This document shows positions 55,308-63,748 of a stretch of 64,000 bases of DNA, in pieces. The stretch is taken from positions 124,001 through 188,000 of the forward strand of contig PBLF01000030.1 of assembly GCA_002722295.1 (NCBI GenBank), written 5' to 3'. The translations under genes and the position numbers were made by a program. Positions within the stretch are counted from its first letter, which is position 1, and each line of letters begins with the position of its first letter. The DNA is from Stappia sp. (lineage in GTDB: Bacteria; Pseudomonadota; Alphaproteobacteria; Rhizobiales; Stappiaceae). Below the pieces are notes generated by a model. The model did not search any database. It was given only the letters and a program-made list of their open reading frames with translations, and was not told the origin of the DNA.

Positions 55308-55444
55308 TCTTGGACATTCGCTACTGTTGCATTTTTTTTGTCGGATGTCTCCTTGAAATTGTAATCAAACTGACAAGCGCTTCCAATAATGTCCGTAAAG
55401 CAACATTTTTTGTTGTTAATCAGACATAGTGGGAAGGCGCAGTT
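55308..55444. promoter_or_regulatory. AT-rich divergent promoter region, deoR / autotransporter
   Basis: 137 bp of AT-rich sequence in a GC-rich window, with T-runs (TTTTTTTT near 55333, TTTTTT near 55410) and a CAAC-ATTTTTT-GTTG inverted repeat near 55402. GGAAGG at 55431-55436 is the ribosome binding site of the autotransporter. Binding by the adjacent DeoR protein is inferred from position. Confidence 0.5.
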
Positions 55445-58400
55445 ATGAGTAACCTGGGTGAGACGGGGCGTTCGCGCGATGCGGCGACGTCGTTTGAAAA
55501 TGACCGCGGCATGGATATCGCCCGCCGCGCCGGCAAGGGCAGGCGCGTGCTGCGCGCCGCCATGGCGCATCTTCTGTGCGGAGTCGCCGTCCTGGGCGTG
55601 CTGAGTGGCGAAGTCGCGGCTCAGGCGGCGCAAAAGGACGGCATTCGCGTTCTGACCTTCAACACCTGGGGGGATGGTTCCAACAGCGGCCTGCGTGCCG
55701 ACCCGACCCGGATGTCGGACTTCTTCCTCAACGGCGACTATGATGTGATCGCGCTGCAGGAGAGCACGTCGGGTGCCTATCGCAACGCGTTCCTGACCAT
55801 GCTGCCGAGCCTTGGCCTTGGCACCTACGAGGCCAGCCAGCGCGATGATTCCTCCGTTCTTTCAAGGCTTCAGGGCAGTGTTGGCTCCCTGAAGGATCTC
55901 GTGCCCGGCAGCGGGTACGACCGCTTCATCGGCTATGCGGCGCTGGATGCGCAAAAGGGCATGCCGAAGATGGGCGTCGGCTCGGTCCATTTCGACTATC
56001 ACGACGAGCCCGGGGTGCGCATTGCCGAGGCCAAGGGGCTGAACGCGATCGCGCAAGGGGTGACGAACCCGCTGCTGATCGTCGGTGACTTCAATGCCGG
56101 CGACGTCTCGGAACGCGGGCTGCACTCGGCCGAGCAGGCATCCTACCTGTTTGCCCGCGTGATGATGGACGGTGGCAGTTCGCAGCTCTGGAAGGATCTC
56201 GCCGAACAATACACGCCCGCCGGCCGCGAGGCCGAGTTCCAGGCCTATGTCGCTGACATGCAGAGCGGGGGAAGCGGCTCCGAGAAGTATCGGCAGGTGA
56301 TTTCCGACTATTTCGACGCGCATCGCGCGGACTATCCCGGTGCCAGCGACGCTGGTCAGTTGAGCTGGCGCCAGTGGGAGGAGATCATCGCCAGGGACAT
56401 GGCCGACAAGGGCCTGACCTTCGAGGATGAAACCTATCCGGTGGATGCCAATCTGCCCGTGACCATGAACGTCCTGAAGAAGGACTACATCCTGCTTCAG
56501 AACGAGAGCGAGCGGGAGCTGTTCGAGCCCATCGACGCGGGCGACGGGCGTACCACGTGGACCTCGAAAGGCGAGGATCACACCAACACATGGACGAGCT
56601 GGGACCACGTCAAGATCGACCACTTCATCGCCGCGCGCCCCTTCGGCAAGTGGATGGTGCTCGATGACGATCCGAATGATCCCTACACCGGCGTCCTCAC
56701 CGACACGGCCTACAGCAACGATGGATCGCGTCAGCTTTCCGATCACGAGCTCGTCGCCCACACGGTGCGCTGGGTGGGGCCGGTGCTGCAGGATCTCACG
56801 CCGGACGGCGCCAGCAAGCGCATCATCTGGGGGGCTGCCGCCAACACGTTCGACGAGGCGGGCGGTGTGTTCCACCTGACCCGCAACAACAAGCGCACGG
56901 ACGTCTATCTCGGCCAGATCTCGGATGCGGACGGCAACCCGATCCTCACCGGCCTGACCGAGGCGGAAAAGAAGACCCTGCTCGATTGTTCCAGCCAGGA
57001 CGCGGGCCTGCAGGCGGCGATCCAGGAATACTGCATCGACGATCACACCTTCATCGGCGAGACCGTGGTCACCGACAACGGCACGGTGATCGTGGACGAG
57101 GATGCGGCCCTGGGCCAGGCAACCGCCGACCTGCGACTGGTCAACGGCCGGCTGCGGATCGCGGGAACCGACATGAGCGAGCTCGACCGCCAGGTGGCGC
57201 TCGATGCCGTCGGCCGGATCGAGGTCGAGGAGGCGGCGAACACCGTCTCGCTCGCGCAGGGCGTGTCGGGTGCCGGCGTTCTCGTCAAGGAAGGGGCGGG
57301 CACGCTCTCGCTTGATGCCGCCAACAGCTACGCCGGTGGCACCGTCGTGGAGGCGGGCCGCCTCACGCGCACGCTTGCCGGCGGGTTCGTGCAGAACACC
57401 GGTTATGAGGTCAATGGCGGCACGCTGGATCTCGGCGGTTTCGACCTCACGGCCTCACGGCTTTCGGGCACCGGTGGCATGATCGCGCTGGGCGGGTCCT
57501 CGCTCGAGGTCGACCAGTCGGTGAACACGCGCTTCGACGGTGTGATCTCGGGCACCGGCGGGCTTGCCAAGTCCGGCACCGGCGCGCTGGTCCTCAACGG
57601 GCAGAACACCTACACGGGAACCACCCGCGTTGACGGCGGCTGGCTGGTCGTCGGCGATGCGGATCATGCGGACGCGAGCCTTGCCGGCACCGTGTCGCTC
57701 GGCTCCGGCGGTCACATCGGCGGCGCGGGAACGCTGCGCACGCTGGCGCTCGACAACGGCGCCGTCCTGGCACCGGGCAACTCCATCGGCACGCTCAAGG
57801 TCGCGGGCGACCTTTCCTTCTCCTCCGGGGCGGTCTTCCAGGTCGAGATCGATGCGAGCGGCGCGGGCGACCGGGTCGAGGTCGGCGGCACCGCGACCCT
57901 TGGCGGGGCCACCGTCGACATCGCCAAGGCTGTCGGCAGTTATGGCGTGGGGCAGCGCTACACGATCCTGACGGCGGCGGGCGGAGTGTCCGGAACCTTC
58001 GGCAACCTGACGCAGAACCTGCCGTTCCTCGATCTCACGCTCGCCTATGATCCGGATGCGGTGCATCTGGACGTGCTCCGCAACACGGCGTCCTTCGACA
58101 GCATCGCGCAGACCGGCAACCAGCGCAGCACGGCCAATGCGGTCGAGGCGCTCGGCGTGGGCAACGCGGTCTATGACGCGGTGGCGCGCCAGGCGAGCGA
58201 CACCTCGGCGCGGGCGACGTTCGATGCGCTGTCGGGCGAGGTTCATGCCTCGGTCAACACCGTGCTCGCCAATGACGCGGGCCTGCTGCGCAACGCCGCC
58301 AACGACCGGGTACGGGCGCTCTTCGGCGACGGCGGCAGCGATGGCGTGCTCGTCTCGACCAACGGGCCGGCGGCTCGGGAGAGCGTGTCCCGGGCGGTCT

Positions 58401-59209
58401 GGGGCGAGGCTCTGGGCGGCTGGGCGGAAACCGACGGCACCGGCAACGCGGCCCGGCTGAAGCAGTCGACCGGCGGGCTGGTCGTGGGTGTCGACGGCAC
58501 CATCGGCGACACCTGGCAGGTGGGCGTGCTGGCGGGCTTCACCCGCACCACGTTCGACACGGCCGGCAAGGCCTCGTCGGGCAATGCGGAAACGGCGCAT
58601 GTGGGCGTCTACGGCGGCACGCGCTTCGGCAATGTTGCGCTGAAGGCGGGGGCCACGCACTCCTGGCACGCGCTGAAGACCTCCCGGCAGGTGGTCGCGC
58701 CGGGTCTGACGGAAACGCTCTCGGCCGACTATGACGCCCGCACGCTACAGGCGTTCGGCGAGGTCAGCTACATGGCCCGCTGGCAGGCGGCGACCCTCGA
58801 GCCCTTCGCCAACCTGGCCTATGTGCGCACGGACACGGACGGCTTTGCCGAAACCGGTGGCGCGGCGGCGCTCTCGGGCGGCAGCGAGAGCCAGGGCACG
58901 GCCTACACCACGCTCGGCCTGCGCGCCGAGACGCCGTTCACGATCGGCACGGTGCGGCTCAATGTGCACGGCATGGCCGGCTGGCAACATGCCTTCGGCG
59001 ACATCACGCCCACGGCGCGGATGAATTTCGCCGGCGGGGCGGCCTTCTCGGTCGACGGCGCGCCGATCGCGGAAAACACAGGCCTCGTCGAGGCGGGGCT
59101 GCGGGCCGCGCTGGGCAGCCGCACCACGGCGGGCCTTTCCTACGCGGGCGAGTTCGGCGACGGCGTGTCCCGCAACACGGTCAAGGCGCGCCTGTCGCTG
59201 CGCTTCTGA
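55445..59209 (+). CDS. Autotransporter with endonuclease/exonuclease/phosphatase (EEP) passenger domain
   Basis: 1254 residues from ATG 55445. A long signal peptide (hydrophobic core ~40-58, cleavage near EVAAQ) leads to an EEP hydrolase domain (~65-440). All expected catalytic blocks are visible: FNTW (N73), ALQES (E106), VHFDYHDE (H182), VGDFNAGD (D215, N217), IDHFIAA and LSDHELVAH (D433, H434). About 175 residues are inserted between GDFN and IDHF. Residues ~600-800 hold autotransporter-associated beta-strand repeats (GVLVKEGAGTLSLDAANSYAGGT, GGLAKSGTGALVLNGQNTYTGTT; cut by repeat). The last ~270 residues form the outer-membrane beta-barrel ending in RLSLRF. The enzyme is therefore displayed on or released from the cell surface; substrate could be DNA, RNA, phosphoinositide or sphingomyelin. 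Confidence 0.9.
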   Translation: MSNLGETGRSRDAATSFENDRGMDIARRAGKGRRVLRAAMAHLLCGVAVLGVLSGEVAAQAAQKDGIRVLTFNTWGDGSNSGLRADPTRMSDFFLNGDYDVIALQESTSGAYRNAFLTMLPSLGLGTYEASQRDDSSVLSRLQGSVGSLKDLVPGSGYDRFIGYAALDAQKGMPKMGVGSVHFDYHDEPGVRIAEAKGLNAIAQGVTNPLLIVGDFNAGDVSERGLHSAEQASYLFARVMMDGGSSQLWKDLAEQYTPAGREAEFQAYVADMQSGGSGSEKYRQVISDYFDAHRADYPGASDAGQLSWRQWEEIIARDMADKGLTFEDETYPVDANLPVTMNVLKKDYILLQNESERELFEPIDAGDGRTTWTSKGEDHTNTWTSWDHVKIDHFIAARPFGKWMVLDDDPNDPYTGVLTDTAYSNDGSRQLSDHELVAHTVRWVGPVLQDLTPDGASKRIIWGAAANTFDEAGGVFHLTRNNKRTDVYLGQISDADGNPILTGLTEAEKKTLLDCSSQDAGLQAAIQEYCIDDHTFIGETVVTDNGTVIVDEDAALGQATADLRLVNGRLRIAGTDMSELDRQVALDAVGRIEVEEAANTVSLAQGVSGAGVLVKEGAGTLSLDAANSYAGGTVVEAGRLTRTLAGGFVQNTGYEVNGGTLDLGGFDLTASRLSGTGGMIALGGSSLEVDQSVNTRFDGVISGTGGLAKSGTGALVLNGQNTYTGTTRVDGGWLVVGDADHADASLAGTVSLGSGGHIGGAGTLRTLALDNGAVLAPGNSIGTLKVAGDLSFSSGAVFQVEIDASGAGDRVEVGGTATLGGATVDIAKAVGSYGVGQRYTILTAAGGVSGTFGNLTQNLPFLDLTLAYDPDAVHLDVLRNTASFDSIAQTGNQRSTANAVEALGVGNAVYDAVARQASDTSARATFDALSGEVHASVNTVLANDAGLLRNAANDRVRALFGDGGSDGVLVSTNGPAARESVSRAVWGEALGGWAETDGTGNAARLKQSTGGLVVGVDGTIGDTWQVGVLAGFTRTTFDTAGKASSGNAETAHVGVYGGTRFGNVALKAGATHSWHALKTSRQVVAPGLTETLSADYDARTLQAFGEVSYMARWQAATLEPFANLAYVRTDTDGFAETGGAAALSGGSESQGTAYTTLGLRAETPFTIGTVRLNVHGMAGWQHAFGDITPTARMNFAGGAAFSVDGAPIAENTGLVEAGLRAALGSRTTAGLSYAGEFGDGVSRNTVKARLSLRF

Positions 59210-59252
59210 TCCCCGGCACCCGCGCCCTTGGGCGGGGACAGGACACGAATGG

Positions 59253-59276
59253 CGGGCCGGGGGAGACCTCGGCCCG
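59253..59276 (+). terminator. Hairpin after the autotransporter gene
   Basis: Arms CGGGCCG and CGGCCCG with a 10-nt loop, 44 bp past the stop codon; TTTT occurs 6 bp after the stem. A weak terminator between convergent genes. Confidence 0.45.
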
Positions 59277-59315
59277 TCGGCGTTTTGGTGGTACCGGCAG
59301 CGGTATACTTAAACG

Positions 59316-60659
59316 CTATCCTTTGGTGGATATTGAGCCATCAACAACTATTTCAGACAATGAAGTGAGGTCAAATCTGCTATCCATTTTCCATGAATTG
59401 TATGTCCATTTTTCTGAATTTGTTAATTCTTCTATTTTATGTATATCTTCCATTAAATAATCCCAGGAAATGGATTCATTCTCGTTTTCATCAACATCAT
59501 TTGATAGGAATTTTTTTATTTCATCTTTTGGCTTTGAGCCATTCTTGATCCCCTCGAACAGGGAAGCGGAGAGCAATTTCATGACGATGAGGCCGCCTAC
59601 AACACTTCCGATATGAGCAGGTAGGTTTGACCGAAAAGCGACAATCAAAGCGAGATGTGCAAGGGCTTTCTCGGCGGATCGGAAGTTCCTTCCGTGATGC
59701 TTCAGGAGGCGCGTGATGGCTAAAACTGCAGTATTTGCCATTTCTGTGCGTGGTATTTCCAATGATTCTCGTATGTATTCACAATATTTTTGAATATTTT
59801 TAGATGATTTTCCTTCTTTAATGTCTCCGATAAATATTTTTACGAATTTCTGCAAGTACAGGTTTGCGTCAACGTCGCTTCCGTAGGCGAATTTCACCGA
59901 GCTCTCGAGCTGACGCATGTTGACGCCCAGCACGAAATGGACGTTTGGCACCGACATGAAGTGCTTGATGCGTTCCAGAAGTGCGAGTGCGAACACAGGC
60001 TTGCACCGGTCGAGTTCGTCGATGATGTAGATGAGCGGCTTTTGATCTTCGCCGTCTCCACGCGGACTCAAGAGCCCGGGAAGCTCCTCCAGCGCCTTGC
60101 GAAAGCCATCGACGATCTCGCGCTGCTGGCGGGGGGACGCCAGCATTTGCTCCATATAGTGGTCGGCGACCCCTTCCACCTCACCGGCCACGTCGTCTGC
60201 GACTTCCAATAAATCATCCGCCGAGACTGTCCCGGCTGTTACTGCCCTTACGGTAGCGCGATATCCAACCTTAGCTGCGCCGCGAAGAAGCATGCTACCA
60301 AGCTTGACCGCTTTTCGCTTGAAGTCACTAGAGAGAACGCTGGCTTCATCCTCGCGTTGTTCGGCCAGTTCAACCAGTTCTCGGGCGAGTGCCGCGAACG
60401 CATCCTCGACATAGTCGTTTTCGAAGGCGTCGAAATAGACGACCGGATGTTTGGCCTTGCGAAGCTCTCCCGCCCACATTTTGAGAAAGGTGGTCTTGCC
60501 GGAGCCCCAGGCGCCGTCGAGGGCGATCACCAGCGGCTCCTCGACTTGCGAAACGATATTGCTCAGACCGTTACCGAGTTCTGCCCGACCGAAAAGGTCC
60601 TTTTCCGGCATGAAGCCTTCGTGGTCGCCGACCTCGAGCGGGGGAAGGGTGATGCGCAA
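59316..60659 (-). CDS. KAP-family P-loop NTPase
   Basis: 447 residues from TTG 60659, chosen because AGGAGG lies exactly 6 nt upstream; an upstream TTG at 60692 has no such site. Walker A is GAWGSGKTT (residues 49-57) and Walker B is YIIDELDRC (~211-219), the KAP form. Between them a helix-rich insert (LGSMLLRGAAKVGYRATVRAV) may contact membrane, as in other KAP proteins. KAP NTPases occur in membrane-associated complexes and in several phage-defence systems (family knowledge). The 3' half (59316-59880) is strikingly AT-rich and Lys/Asn/Ser-rich while the 5' half is GC-rich. There is no obvious partner gene; it is convergent with the autotransporter. Confidence 0.88.
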   Translation of the reverse strand: MRITLPPLEVGDHEGFMPEKDLFGRAELGNGLSNIVSQVEEPLVIALDGAWGSGKTTFLKMWAGELRKAKHPVVYFDAFENDYVEDAFAALARELVELAEQREDEASVLSSDFKRKAVKLGSMLLRGAAKVGYRATVRAVTAGTVSADDLLEVADDVAGEVEGVADHYMEQMLASPRQQREIVDGFRKALEELPGLLSPRGDGEDQKPLIYIIDELDRCKPVFALALLERIKHFMSVPNVHFVLGVNMRQLESSVKFAYGSDVDANLYLQKFVKIFIGDIKEGKSSKNIQKYCEYIRESLEIPRTEMANTAVLAITRLLKHHGRNFRSAEKALAHLALIVAFRSNLPAHIGSVVGGLIVMKLLSASLFEGIKNGSKPKDEIKKFLSNDVDENENESISWDYLMEDIHKIEELTNSEKWTYNSWKMDSRFDLTSLSEIVVDGSISTKG

Positions 60660-60880
60660 AGCTTGCCTCCTGAGGAAAGTGATCGGGTTCAATCCAGAGT
60701 TTTGCTCGCGCGGGTCACTAGTGCAAGAAGAGGCGCGACTCTGCCTTCGTCATCACTTCCCTCCCGATTTTTCGCGATCTTCATGGGTGCATGGCGGGAC
60801 GAGGCGGATTATCCTCCCGGTCCCGCCGGACATGCAGGTCCGGCAATGATCAAGACCGACAGACGTTTCGGGGAGGACAC

Positions 60881-61834
60881 ATGACGTTCTGGAGCAAACT
60901 CGCGGTGGCGGGGCTCGCCGCGCTGATCCCGCTTTCGGCCTCGGCCGAGACCCGGGTCACCTACAAATCGGCCTCGGCCGGGTCGTCCTACTACCAGATG
61001 GGCGTGCAGGTCGCCGAGGCGATCAAGGCCGGCACGGACGGCAACATCATCCTGACGCTGGAGGAGAGCCAGGGCTCGGTCCAGAACGTGATGGAATCGG
61101 CCGTGCGTCCGGGCAACTTCGTCTTCACCTCGCCGCCGGCGCTCGTCTCGCTCGCGCAGGGCGGCAAGGCCATGTTCAAGGACAAGGCCAATCCGAAGTT
61201 CGACGAGATCCGCGCCCTGTTTCCCATTCCCTCGCTCACCATGCATTTCGTGATGCGCGCCGACACGGGCGTGACCGATTTCGCCGGAATGGAAGGCAAG
61301 ACGATCCTGCTCGGCAAGGGCAGCTTCGGTGCGCGCGAGGGCGAGAAATACCTCGACATGTTCGGCCTGAAGGACAAGGTCGACCTCGCCAATGTGGAGC
61401 TGTCCAATGCGGGCGCGGCGCTCAAGAACGGCCAGATCGACGGATTCGTGACCGCCGGGTCCTATCCGGCGCCCAACGTCATCGAGGCGGCCGCCGGCAC
61501 CGGCGTGACGATCATCCCGCTGTCCGACGAGCAGATCGCCGAGACCAAGCGCACGAAGCTGGTCATTCCCGCCGGGACCTATCCGGGCCAGGACGCGGAT
61601 GTGGCGACCACCTCGCTCGACGTGATCGCCTTCACCACCACCGCGATGGATGACGACACCGCCTATGCGCTGACGAAGACCTTCTGGGAAGAGAAGGCCG
61701 GGATGGCCGGCGATGCGCCCTGGTGGAAGGGCGTGAGCCCGGAGATGGTCGCCGCGATTCCCGGCAAGATCCATCCCGGCGCGCTGCGCTACTACGAGGA
61801 AAAGGGCGTCGCCCTGGGCGAGGCCGCGAAGTAA
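60881..61834 (+). CDS. TAXI-family TRAP transporter substrate-binding protein
   Basis: 317 residues from ATG 60881, with GGGAGGA 8 nt upstream. The signal peptide ends SASAETRVTYK. The start of the mature domain (YKSASAGSSYYQMGVQVAEAI) and the blocks LLGKGSFGAREGEKYLDMFG and GQIDGFVTAGSYPAPNVIEAA fit the TAXI group, whose members bind glutamate, 2-oxoglutarate or other small anions (family knowledge). It is followed by a 95-bp gap with a perfect hairpin and then the fused permease. This is the only complete TRAP system in the window. Confidence 0.92.
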   Translation: MTFWSKLAVAGLAALIPLSASAETRVTYKSASAGSSYYQMGVQVAEAIKAGTDGNIILTLEESQGSVQNVMESAVRPGNFVFTSPPALVSLAQGGKAMFKDKANPKFDEIRALFPIPSLTMHFVMRADTGVTDFAGMEGKTILLGKGSFGAREGEKYLDMFGLKDKVDLANVELSNAGAALKNGQIDGFVTAGSYPAPNVIEAAAGTGVTIIPLSDEQIAETKRTKLVIPAGTYPGQDADVATTSLDVIAFTTTAMDDDTAYALTKTFWEEKAGMAGDAPWWKGVSPEMVAAIPGKIHPGALRYYEEKGVALGEAAK

Positions 61835-61867
61835 GGCGGACACAACTCTGCCCGAGCGTTCCTGACG

Positions 61868-61900
61868 CGGGGAAAGCGGGCTTTCGTCCCGCTTTCCCCG
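61868..61900 (+). repeat. Perfect hairpin between TAXI binding-protein and permease genes
   Basis: 13-bp arms CGGGGAAAGCGGG (61868-61880) and CCCGCTTTCCCCG (61888-61900) with a 7-nt loop. No U-tract. It probably reduces read-through or stabilises the upstream mRNA so that more binding protein than permease is made. Confidence 0.75.
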
Positions 61901-61929
61901 TTCCCGTTTGTCCTGTCCCGAGGCCAAGA

Positions 61930-63687
61930 ATGTCCGCTAAAGCCCGGCTGATCTGGAGCGCGCTCGGCGCCCTGTCGATCGCGTTTCACTTGTGGCTCGT
62001 CTTTTCCGGCCTGGTGCCCAATCTGGTCAGCCGGCCCTTGCATATGGCGCTGGCCATTCCCTTCGTGCTGCTGCTGGCGCCGAAGTCCGCCTTCGAGCGG
62101 TGGAGCGGCCCGGTGATCGCGGCCGCCGGCCTTGCGGCGACCTTGTGGGTCGCGTGGAACGCGGAGGCGCTCGGCGACCAGTACGGCTACCTCTCCGGCG
62201 ACTTCCAGATGGCGGTGGCCCTTGTCCTGATCGCGGTGACGCTGGAGATGGCGCGGCGGTCCATCGGCTGGCCGTTGCCGCTGGTCGCGGCCCTTGCGCT
62301 GGCCTATGCCGTGTGGGGCCCGGCGATCCCGGGCGAGTTCGGCCATCCGGGCCTTCCCATGGCGAGCCTCTTCGGCACGCTGACGATTGCCGAGGGCGGG
62401 CTGTGGGGCAAGCTCACCGGCGTGTCCGTCTCGGTCGTCGCGATCTTCGTCATCTTCGGCGCGGTCCTGAACGCGGGCGAGGCGGGGCAGGGGTTCATGA
62501 ATGTGGCCGCGGCCGCCGCCGGACGCCTGCGCGGCGGCGCGGCCAAGGTCTCGGTGATCTCCTCCGCGCTCTTCGGCTCGATCTCGGGATCGGCGTCGGC
62601 GAATGTCGCCTCCACCGGCGCGATCACGCTTCCGGCCATGACCAGGCTCGGCTATCCGCGTGCGCTGGCGGGCGCGGTGGAGGCGGTCGCCTCGTCGGGC
62701 GGGCAGATCATGCCGCCGCTGATGGGCGCGGGGGCCTTCGTGATGGTGGAACTCACCGGCACGCCCTATGCCGACATCATGATGGCGGCGATCCTGCCGG
62801 CGCTTCTGTATTTCCTGGCCGTGTGGGTTGGGATCGACGCCTATTCGCTGCGCTACGCGCTGAAGGGGCTTGCGGCGGAGGACCGGCCCGGACTGAAGGC
62901 GGTGCTGGTCACCTCGGCGTTCTTTCTCGTGCCGTTCACGATCCTCCTGTGGGGCATGTTCGGGCTCAACGTGACGCCGCAATATGCCGCCTCGCTGGCG
63001 ATCCTTGCCGGGGCCGCGCTGCTGTTCCTCGACGGGCGCCTGACGTTCGATCTCCGGCGCACGCTTTCACGCTTCGAGGACGCCAGCATCAACGCAGGCC
63101 GCCAGATCGCGACCATTGCTTCGATCATCCTGTGCGCCTCCATCATCATTGGCGTGCTCGGACTGACCGGGCTCGGGGTCAAGATCACGTCGCTGATCCT
63201 GTCGGGCTCGGGCGGTTATCTGTGGCCCGCGCTGGTGCTCACCGCGCTCGCCTGCCTGATCCTCGGCATGGAGGTGCCGACGACGGCGGCCTATGTCATC
63301 TGCGTGTCCGTCGCCGGGCCCGCTCTCACCCAGCTCGGCCTGCCGCCCCTGCTCGCGCATCTGTTCGTGTTCTGGTACGCGCTGCTTTCGACGATCACGC
63401 CGCCGGTGTGCGGCGCGGTGTTCATCGCCGCCGGCATGGTCGGCGAGAACTGGCTGAAGGTGGCGATGTCGGCCATGGCGCTGGGCCTCGGGCTCTATCT
63501 GGTTCCGCTCGGAATGGTCGCGAATCCCGCGCTGATCGGCCTTGCGGCCGCGCCGGTCGCCGCACTTCTCGCCGGCGTGAAGGTGGGCGCGGCGCTGTCA
63601 GCGATCTCCTTCGGCATCATCGGGCCGCTGAACCCGCTGCTGCGAGCCGGGCTTGTCGCCGGGGGCGCGGTGCTGCTGTTCGTGTAA
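61930..63687 (+). CDS. TRAP transporter fused permease subunit (DctQM type, TAXI-associated)
   Basis: 585 residues from ATG 61930, with about sixteen hydrophobic segments. The first four form a DctQ-like part (LIWSALGALSIAFHLWLVFSG, PFVLLLAP...), the rest the DctM-like channel. Family blocks are visible: ALFGSISGSASANVASTGAITLPAMTRLGY and SSGGQIMPPLMGAGAFVM (each cut by block), then EVPTTAAYVICVSVAGPAL. It couples Na+ or H+ to solute uptake delivered by the upstream binding protein. Confidence 0.92.
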   Translation: MSAKARLIWSALGALSIAFHLWLVFSGLVPNLVSRPLHMALAIPFVLLLAPKSAFERWSGPVIAAAGLAATLWVAWNAEALGDQYGYLSGDFQMAVALVLIAVTLEMARRSIGWPLPLVAALALAYAVWGPAIPGEFGHPGLPMASLFGTLTIAEGGLWGKLTGVSVSVVAIFVIFGAVLNAGEAGQGFMNVAAAAAGRLRGGAAKVSVISSALFGSISGSASANVASTGAITLPAMTRLGYPRALAGAVEAVASSGGQIMPPLMGAGAFVMVELTGTPYADIMMAAILPALLYFLAVWVGIDAYSLRYALKGLAAEDRPGLKAVLVTSAFFLVPFTILLWGMFGLNVTPQYAASLAILAGAALLFLDGRLTFDLRRTLSRFEDASINAGRQIATIASIILCASIIIGVLGLTGLGVKITSLILSGSGGYLWPALVLTALACLILGMEVPTTAAYVICVSVAGPALTQLGLPPLLAHLFVFWYALLSTITPPVCGAVFIAAGMVGENWLKVAMSAMALGLGLYLVPLGMVANPALIGLAAAPVAALLAGVKVGAALSAISFGIIGPLNPLLRAGLVAGGAVLLFV

Positions 63688-63748
63688 GGCGACCTTCGCG
63701 CCGCAGCGTGCTACCAACGGCCATCGAGGCGGGAAACCGGGACGCGAC

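Noticed and set aside
55308-60700. A mobile element or genomic island with defined ends
   Set aside because: No integrase, transposase, tRNA gene or flanking direct repeats were seen; only local AT-richness supports transfer.
59210-60880. A two-gene defence system of autotransporter plus KAP NTPase
   Set aside because: The genes are convergent, differ in composition and share no promoter; proximity alone is not evidence.
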